NCBI RefSeq assembly: GCF_052857255.1
Contig: NC_135497.1
Span: 350,254,799-350,318,798, forward strand
Direction of reading: 5' to 3'
Length of the DNA stretch: 64,000 nt
Source: Amblyomma americanum
Taxonomy: Eukaryota > Arthropoda > Arachnida > Ixodida > Ixodidae
Part shown: piece after piece, positions 57,801 to 64,000 of the stretch
How positions within the stretch are numbered: the stretch's first letter is position 1
Layout: every line of letters starts with the position of its first letter
The notes under the pieces: generated by a model
The model's input: the letters and a program-made list of their open reading frames with translations, nothing else
Databases searched by the model: none
What the model was told of the DNA's origin: nothing
Program-made: the position numbers and the translations under genes

Positions 57801-58404
57801 TTTTCATTACAAAGGAGGCCACTTCTTCGTAGTAGATCCTTTGGCCAGAGTATGAATAAAGCTGCGCAAAAAAAAAATCAACCTAAAGCTAGCCTAAAAG
57901 CCAATGAAGCACACACGACTCAAGAAAGCAAAAAAAAGATTGAAATGAAGGGCAGGCGAGGAGGACCATGCGAAAGTGTCCATCCTATACCGCACATGCC
58001 CGATCGTCTTGCCTGAGTACTACTCCGGGTCAGATATTGCAGGGCAAGGTGTTCCGCGTACCCTCCAAAAGGCTTGTGACGTCGGAAACCGCACATGCGT
58101 TTAATGTATATCGTAGCCAATGGCGTAGATAGACGCATCGCTACAGTGTGCTCAATTTGCTGTCTATGAACGCGAGCTCTGCGGATTTGTAATCATCTAG
58201 ACGGCGTGCAAAAGGCTTGCGATATTGAATTTGGCGCAGATGCCTCGCGTATTCAATGACTTCGCTGCGACGACTTGTGGATTGCAGAGATAATACCCTC
58301 CTTTGAGTGTGTTATCTGTGACTGCACTGCTTTAGTGATGTCATCGACAGAGAGCCATCGGCGCGCGCTGACGAGGGCACCGACATGGGCGTGCTGCGAA
58401 GCAG
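51807..58404. repeat. 6.6-kb tandem duplication, unit 2
   Basis: Direct head-to-tail continuation of unit 1, sharing two bases (AG) of microhomology at the junction. After 58404 the sequence continues as block A does after 24226, so unit 2 keeps the original right-hand neighbour. Confidence 0.96.
54638..55275. mobile_element. PIF/Harbinger-like nonautonomous element, unit 2
   Basis: Same length (638 bp) as its partner at 48037-48674, with TTA at 54635-54637 and 55276-55278. The left end here reads AGGCGCAATCACACTAGCGG. It was copied by the tandem duplication, not by a new transposition. Confidence 0.68.
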
Positions 58405-59447
58405 TCTTTTTATTTGCTGCTGAAGCCCTCATGGTAAGGGGTAACGTCGCGCAGCATTGTCCAAACTGCGCAGGATCCTTTGTAGCGCGATATACCGGCC
58501 CAACTCGACCACTAGAGCAGCGGAAAGCGTGTAGATGAATTTGAGACAGGAGCTGTCAGCAGCCAGGCGGCACATGTGAAATAGCACTGATCTACTTCTA
58601 CACTTGAAAGAAGGCTCGTGACAATTTCACGTTTGACTTCTCTGCATACCTTTTCTTGTTTTAAAACTGCTTTCTTAGAACTGATTCCGAAGGCTGTGTG
58701 GAAAAGTAGCTTTTTGGCGTTATCGAATGTCACTGCCAGTGGCTAGTGCCAGTGCCAGGCGGCGCTACAGTGTGTTTAATTTGCTGTCTGTAGTGACGAA
58801 ATTTTAGCATTGTACGATTTTAAATTTCAACAAAAGGGTGTGGCATTCTCTTGTGTTTCGACTATTAAATTGGCAATTTGGCGTGTACTATCAAAAAAAT
58901 TTTGCAAAATCTAATATTGCTTAGGCAATTGAGCTCATTTTTAGCAGTTATCAGCACAGAAAATTTTCATATGTTGTTGCTGCTTGATTGAGAGCAACAA
59001 AGCGAACAAAATGCATGAGCGCATTGGGATTCAAACATGTTTTCTACATGTTTACAAAATGCCGTAATGTTACCATTTAATAGTCTTTTGAGACATCTGA
59101 TAGGCAAATGCGTCACTTTTAATGAGGGTTAATTTGCAATTAAAACGCAAATTTTAACACAAAATAGAACGTTTAGAAAAAAAAATTGCTCCAAAGTACC
59201 GCCTTCACCATACAGGCGGTTCACGGTGGCCCGGAAGCGGGAGCGACCTGCGTAAAAAATAAAAAAAATAAAATAGCATGAGACGAAATAAGGAGGGAAA
59301 CAACCACTGCAAAATATTTCTTGGAAGCCCAGTTTACAACTTTCAGTTGTTTCATGGCTCCAGCTTCTTGTCAAAATGTTTCTGGCCTCCATAATTACTG
59401 CAGCGATGAGATGACTGAAGCACATTGATACACATCCTTAAACACGC

Positions 59448-59650
59448 CCCCCGTTGCCGTGGTGGCTGACTGGTTATGGTGCTCGGCTCCTGACCCGAAT
59501 GACGCGCGCTCAATTCCGGCCGCGGTGGTCGCATTCGATGGAGACGAAGTGCCAGAGGCTCACTAACTGTGTATTGTCAGTGCATGTTAAACAACCCAAG
59601 GGCATCGAAATTATGCGCAGCCCTACACTACAGTGTTTGTAGGAAAGAGA
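59448..59650 (+). repeat. tRNA-headed SINE, second family (block A copy 2)
   Basis: Duplicate of 25258-25460 with a few substitutions (for example TGGTTATGGTGCTCGG here). Confidence 0.75.
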
Positions 59651-61619
59651 CTGCTTACAGATCCCGTAAATCCTCAGCGACAAGAGGACACGAAGGCCCG
59701 TGGAAAAGCAGACAGTCACGTGACAGAGATGCTTGTGGCGTCGTCCGTTATTTTAAAACCTAAATCCGACGTCTAGCTCTCTCATCATGTTTCAGCTAAA
59801 TGTCTCTCTTATTTGGTGAAGACTATTTGGTGTTCAGACTAGATACGCACTTTATATTACTCTTTCGTCGACAGCGCAGTACTTTGCAAAAGACAGCCTT
59901 CTTTTAGAGTTTAAGATTATCGATACCGGAGGCATTGTACGAATCATCCGAAAACGGCAAATTCTAGCTGATATAGTTTTAGCGGGTCTTGGAGCTAGTA
60001 CTTCATGGTACAAGTTCTTGATGAATACGAGCAGGGCCATTTCGCCATTGTCGGCACCAGTTACAACTCAAGATTGCGTCTTTCTACGCATTAAATGCAA
60101 GGAGCCTCACGACTCGAGTTTAAAGTGAGAAAAAAAATGCAGTTAGAACTGTGACTGAATTAAGCCGCATACTGCAAGCCCCGTTATTGATAAGTGCTTA
60201 TCAGTGCGAGGTTGTAGCGAGGATGTGATCGCTCCTGCTGATGTGATCCGCAGTTTCTTCCTCCTTCTGTACTTCTCGTTGGCACATTCTTGCGAATAGT
60301 GCAGATTATCGTCTGTATTGCCGCAGAGTATGCAATATTAGTAATTAGTCAGCTTTATACACAGCTGTATGCGGGCTTCCCAAGGAATATTAAAATTTTT
60401 GTAAGCTTGAACAAATAATGACATTGATATGCTTGTGCAGTGATTTGCGTTTTTGCAAATTTTTGCACTCAGGCTGTTTTCGGGCCGATGTGCATTTGGG
60501 ATACTCACGCAATAGTGCAGTATGATACCGTGTATACTGAGCTGTGTGAGCAAGGGGAACGAATGGAGAGTATTGTACGATTATATTCATTTCATTTTAG
60601 ATCCTAATTTTTCTGCAGTGTTGTACATAACCTGAGCACGTAAACTGTTAGCTAAAACGCCTCCAAACAGGGTCCTTAGGTAGCTAGTAGTAATCAGCCT
60701 GACTGCTATTTGTCAACTCAAACTGTCCGCATTCAAAAGTCTATTTCAGTGCAAAGCTGCGAGTTCAGATCCAAAATTCACATCGACTAATTCTGTAATG
60801 AGAAGTAATACAGCCACAGAGGCCGCGACCTCGTTCAATTTATTCCACAATCTGCGTGCAGAGTAAATAAAGATTGCAGTTAATAATTAGAAACAAATTG
60901 CGCCGAGTATTTCTTTCCCGCAGCCCAGTTTATCTATAAGCCTCACAAAATAGTATGCTCAATTAATTTGAGAATTAGACCATATACGCGCTATTCAGCG
61001 CCGAGTGGAACGGCGCTACACACGGGCCAGATGCTTAAGGGGCCTCAAAGTGGCGCGATGTCTGTAGAGCAAAATCAAGGCACAAATACACTGGCTGGCG
61101 GAAGAAAAGCGCTGGAAGTCTTATTACTCTCTGGATCCCCGAAAGACTATCTACCTCTTTTGGCAGATGGTGCGGGGGCTTGGAACGCTTCCACAGCATC
61201 GAATCCCATTCTACGCGTTAGCGCCGCACCAAGCCCATCGCCAGTTTGATGTAGCAAATGGTTTCTGCAGAATTATTGCGGGTGCAATGAAAACCTCGAG
61301 TTGCCAGTATGTTCCTCCTGCATCACGAACATCAGCGATGGATGTTATCTTTACTGCTGAGGAACTCAGCGCTACCCTTGCTAAGCCGTGAGTGGCCGTT
61401 TGTCTTCACCAGGGCCAGAGGGGTTCGATTGCCAGTGCCGTCTGAGACAACCTGTTTCCTAATGGCTCAAGGATTTCCCCCGCATAGTGCTCGGCTCTTC
61501 CTAGTTGAAATGCTTGGGACAAGAGTCGTGGAACAAACCATTGCATTGATGGGCCAGTGATTTGTTAGGCCGTAAAACAAACCATAATCCGCCTTATGCG
61601 ATAAAAGCCCACTTCAAAC

Positions 61620-61932
61620 CGAAGCCTTGGCCTTGAGATAGAGCATCCGGCTCGAATTCAGGAGGTGCCGGATTCGATCCCCAGTGACTCCGGACATCCA
61701 CCCGTTTTCTATTTGGTGGAAGAACCGTAGCGGTAGCCTAATGGTTGGCTATCCGCCTCGCATGCGAGAGGTACGGGGTTCGAACCCCTGTGGCGCTGGA
61801 TGCCCACCGGTGATACTATGAGTACAACCTTCCCCTGAACTGGTGCTCGGCTCAATTAGGGTGTAATGTTTGGGAAATGGGTTTTGACCCCAATTTGGGC
61901 CTGATTGCATCACCTATACTGCGCTGTGTCAC
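61620..61932 (+). repeat. Two adjacent tRNA-derived SINE heads (block A copy 2)
   Basis: Duplicate of 27481-27795. B boxes GGATTCGATCCCC and GGGGTTCGAACCCC are both retained. Confidence 0.7.
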
Positions 61933-61936
61933 CTTG

Positions 61937-64000
61937 GCGACGACGAGCGACGAGAGGTACTCAACCTTTACAATCATTCATGGCCCAACGGTATTGCTGG
62001 TCTCCAGTGGAAATCCAGTCGGCTGATACCGCTACTAAAACTACGGAAATCCGATATTGAGCTCACATCTTTGGCCTAACGTCACTGATCTTCTGTCCCC
62101 AGATTAGCAAATTAAACGCCAGAAGCACATGTGCTTGGCAGGTTTTTCTTCATGTCAAAGGTGCTTACGATAACCTGACACATTAAGCCACTCTTGATGT
62201 GCAATGGCCTGTTTGAATTTGTGGCCAGAGTGTTCAGGTGGATCAAAAGGTATTCGACCAAAAGGCCATCTTTATTATGTGTGAAGTTGTTCCGACACCT
62301 GTTCATTACACCCCCCAGGGCGTGCCCCAGGGCGGAGTTCTGAGCCCTACATTGTTTAAGCTGACACTTATATCACTCCCAGAGAACCTACCAAATACGG
62401 TCCATATTTCTATGTGTACCGATGACGTCTGCATCTCAGCCTCCACTCTGACGCTTCTGAAGGTGCGACCAAGACTTCAGCGAGTTGAAACCACAACTTC
62501 CTGCTGTCTCCGAGAGCATGGTCTTAGCATTTCAGACGTGAAGCGCGCGTATATAGAGTGGCAAATACACGCAAATGAATCACTCAATATCCTCTAACTA
62601 TCGACGGCCCACCCATTGCCTATTGTACTTCTCATTGCTGTTTAGGGGTTATCATTGACAGCACAGGAGTTTATCATGCAGCCCGCATTGCAGTGTGAGC
62701 GAATCTCTATCCATCCTCTACTGAGATTTCTGTCCGTGAAATCATTGGGCTTTTCGGTTCAGGCAATGCTGCAGCTGCACGGAGCACTTTTCTTGGGATT
62801 TTTGCGGTATAATACTGCCGTGCTATTGAACACACACAAGACAAATTTGCGTGCCCTCTGGACTGTAAAGGTCAGCCTCTTCACACACGCCTGGGTATCC
62901 CTCGCAGCTTACCAACAGTTCAACTATTGCTATCGACAAGGGCGACCCACTTTCGACGCGTATAACATTTGACACCCTGCTGATACACGCACATAAAGTA
63001 GCAAGGATTCCTCAACGTCATCTCGTTTCAGTTACGGTACTGAGCCCATATGCAGCGTTTTGTAATGTAATAGGAGCCCACCAATTGTCCATCTCGTCAC
63101 AGTTAATCCCGGCCGCACGGCCTTCCACTGCGGTGTGGTGTCCGGGGGAGTCATGTATGCGCCTTGCAATTCATAGGATAGCGAAGAAAACGAAGTTATC
63201 GACTCCGATCCTTAAGCAGCTGACACACTACCTATTCCATGCCAAATATGACCGCACGCATGTACATACACCTCGCTCGGTCTCATCTACTATTTCAGTT
63301 TGCGCCGTGGTCATTCCTAGAAAACAGGCCAGTATTAACCAACTAGTTTCTTATTGGACAACATCAACAGGGTCTGAATGGTCCACTCTTCATATAGCTG
63401 CGCTGTACATCGGTGCATAAACACTCCACAAATGAGCTGTGTTCTGCGATTCAAAAGCTGTCTGCAATGTCTCAATTTCTGCTTTCCTCAATGGCGATCA
63501 CGAGAAAACCACAGCGGAGATGAGACGTCTTCAACGCCAGGCACTGGAAGAAGGTCATGACGTCATCTACCAGTATCTATCAGGACAAGTGGAATCGTCA
63601 GGAAATGACGCAGCTGAGGCTAGGGCTCCATTGGCCCACGGCAGTACCAACATTCTCCGGATACCACTGACAAGAGCCGACACAGCGTGACATCTGAGAG
63701 TGCTTGGCCGGAGTGAGATTTCAGCGTCATGGTCTCCCGCCGCAAACTATACATGCCGTTTGCTCTGCCTCGACCGCATACTTCAACTAAATCCTCCTGC
63801 CGGCCTCTCCCGCAGCGATGCTACACTTTTGTGTCGCCTTAGGCTGGGAGTGCCATTTACAAATGCCTACTCCTACTTAATCGCAAGGCAGGCTTTCGTG
63901 CCTGTGAGAACAACTGGCACGATATTACAATTGAGCACCGACTTTGTGAGTGTCCCCGGTTTGAACGTGATCGTGTCCTCCTTGCTGGAACGCTCCTGCG
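61937..64000 (+). pseudogene. I-clade non-LTR RT/RNase H relic (block A copy 2, truncated by window end)
   Basis: Same relic as 27800-30130 but slightly better preserved. The frame after motif C continues as KRAYIEWQIHANESLNIL where copy 1 has a one-base insertion. TAT replaces the TAG of copy 1 near 63575. Near 63965 the sequence keeps bases that copy 1 has lost. It is still a pseudogene: motif A has His for the catalytic Asp, motif C is CTDDV, and several stops and frame changes remain. Confidence 0.75.

Larger units (their letters stand above)
57408..64000. repeat. Segmental duplication block A, copy 2 (runs off the window)
   Basis: Matches 23230-29862 in the same orientation, offset about 34.14-34.19 kb. 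It overlaps the last 1 kb of tandem unit 2. An indel near 60159 removes about 55 bp relative to copy 1. Confidence 0.95.

Noticed and set aside
45210..64000. Treating the repeated blocks as proven biological duplications
   Set aside because: With roughly 98-99% identity, uncollapsed haplotypes are possible. I report the structure as seen but cannot exclude an assembly artefact without reads.

Overview
This window reads as nuclear DNA of a hard tick, most likely a metastriate ixodid of the Rhipicephalus/Dermacentor/Hyalomma/Amblyomma group. The main clue is several copies of a tRNA-headed SINE that I recognise as the tick Ruka type. It has a CCGCGGTGGCTCAGTGG head, a TTAAAGATCCCCAGGTGGTC core and a CCTTTCCCCAAAAACCAATTAT 3' end. 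There are no operons, ribosome binding sites or host-like protein genes that I can defend. Essentially everything recognisable is a transposable element, a relic of one, or a segmental duplication.

Layout. 1-3.8 kb: a non-LTR retrotransposon whose 5' part lies inverted (minus strand) against a long plus-strand ORF2 encoding endonuclease C-terminus, RT, RNase H and a zinc knuckle. 6.1 kb: an old tRNA-derived SINE. 7.05-8.7 kb: a decayed Jockey/CR1-like RT split by a Ruka SINE with a perfect 12-bp target duplication. 10.0-10.2 kb: an 88-bp tandem duplication. 10.35-13.95 kb: a nearly full-length but broken CR1/Jockey-like element on the minus strand (ORF1p, EN, RT) with a (TAAA)n tail. 16.15-18.0 kb: two Tc1-like transposase pieces joined head-to-head inside inverted terminal repeats. 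19.5 kb: a further Tc1 fragment. 20.0, 22.4, 35.6 and 35.85 kb: SINEs.

23.23-29.86 kb (block A) is a duplicated segment that recurs at 57.41 kb to the window end. It carries two SINE types and an I-clade RT/RNase H relic. 30.1-35.5 kb is mostly anonymous. 36.28-44.64 kb is a very young Ty3/Gypsy LTR retrotransposon. It has two 1675-bp LTRs that differ at only about six positions, a tRNA-Leu-type primer site, gag, a textbook -1 frameshift signal, and pol interrupted by a single stop codon in the integrase core. 45.21-51.81 and 51.81-58.40 kb are a head-to-tail tandem duplication of a 6.6-kb unit. Each copy contains a 638-bp PIF/Harbinger-like nonautonomous element flanked by TTA. The last 1 kb of each unit is the beginning of block A.

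The elements form layers that give a relative order of events. The oldest are the decayed RT relics and Tc1 pieces. SINEs then inserted into them. Block A was duplicated about 34 kb away, the 6.6-kb unit was then duplicated in tandem, and the Gypsy insertion is among the youngest events. Functionally, only the Gypsy element (gag/pol) and the first ORF2 look recently coding, and both carry a specific lesion. Because nearby copies are roughly 98-99% alike by eye, false duplication of haplotypes during assembly must be excluded before biological conclusions are drawn.
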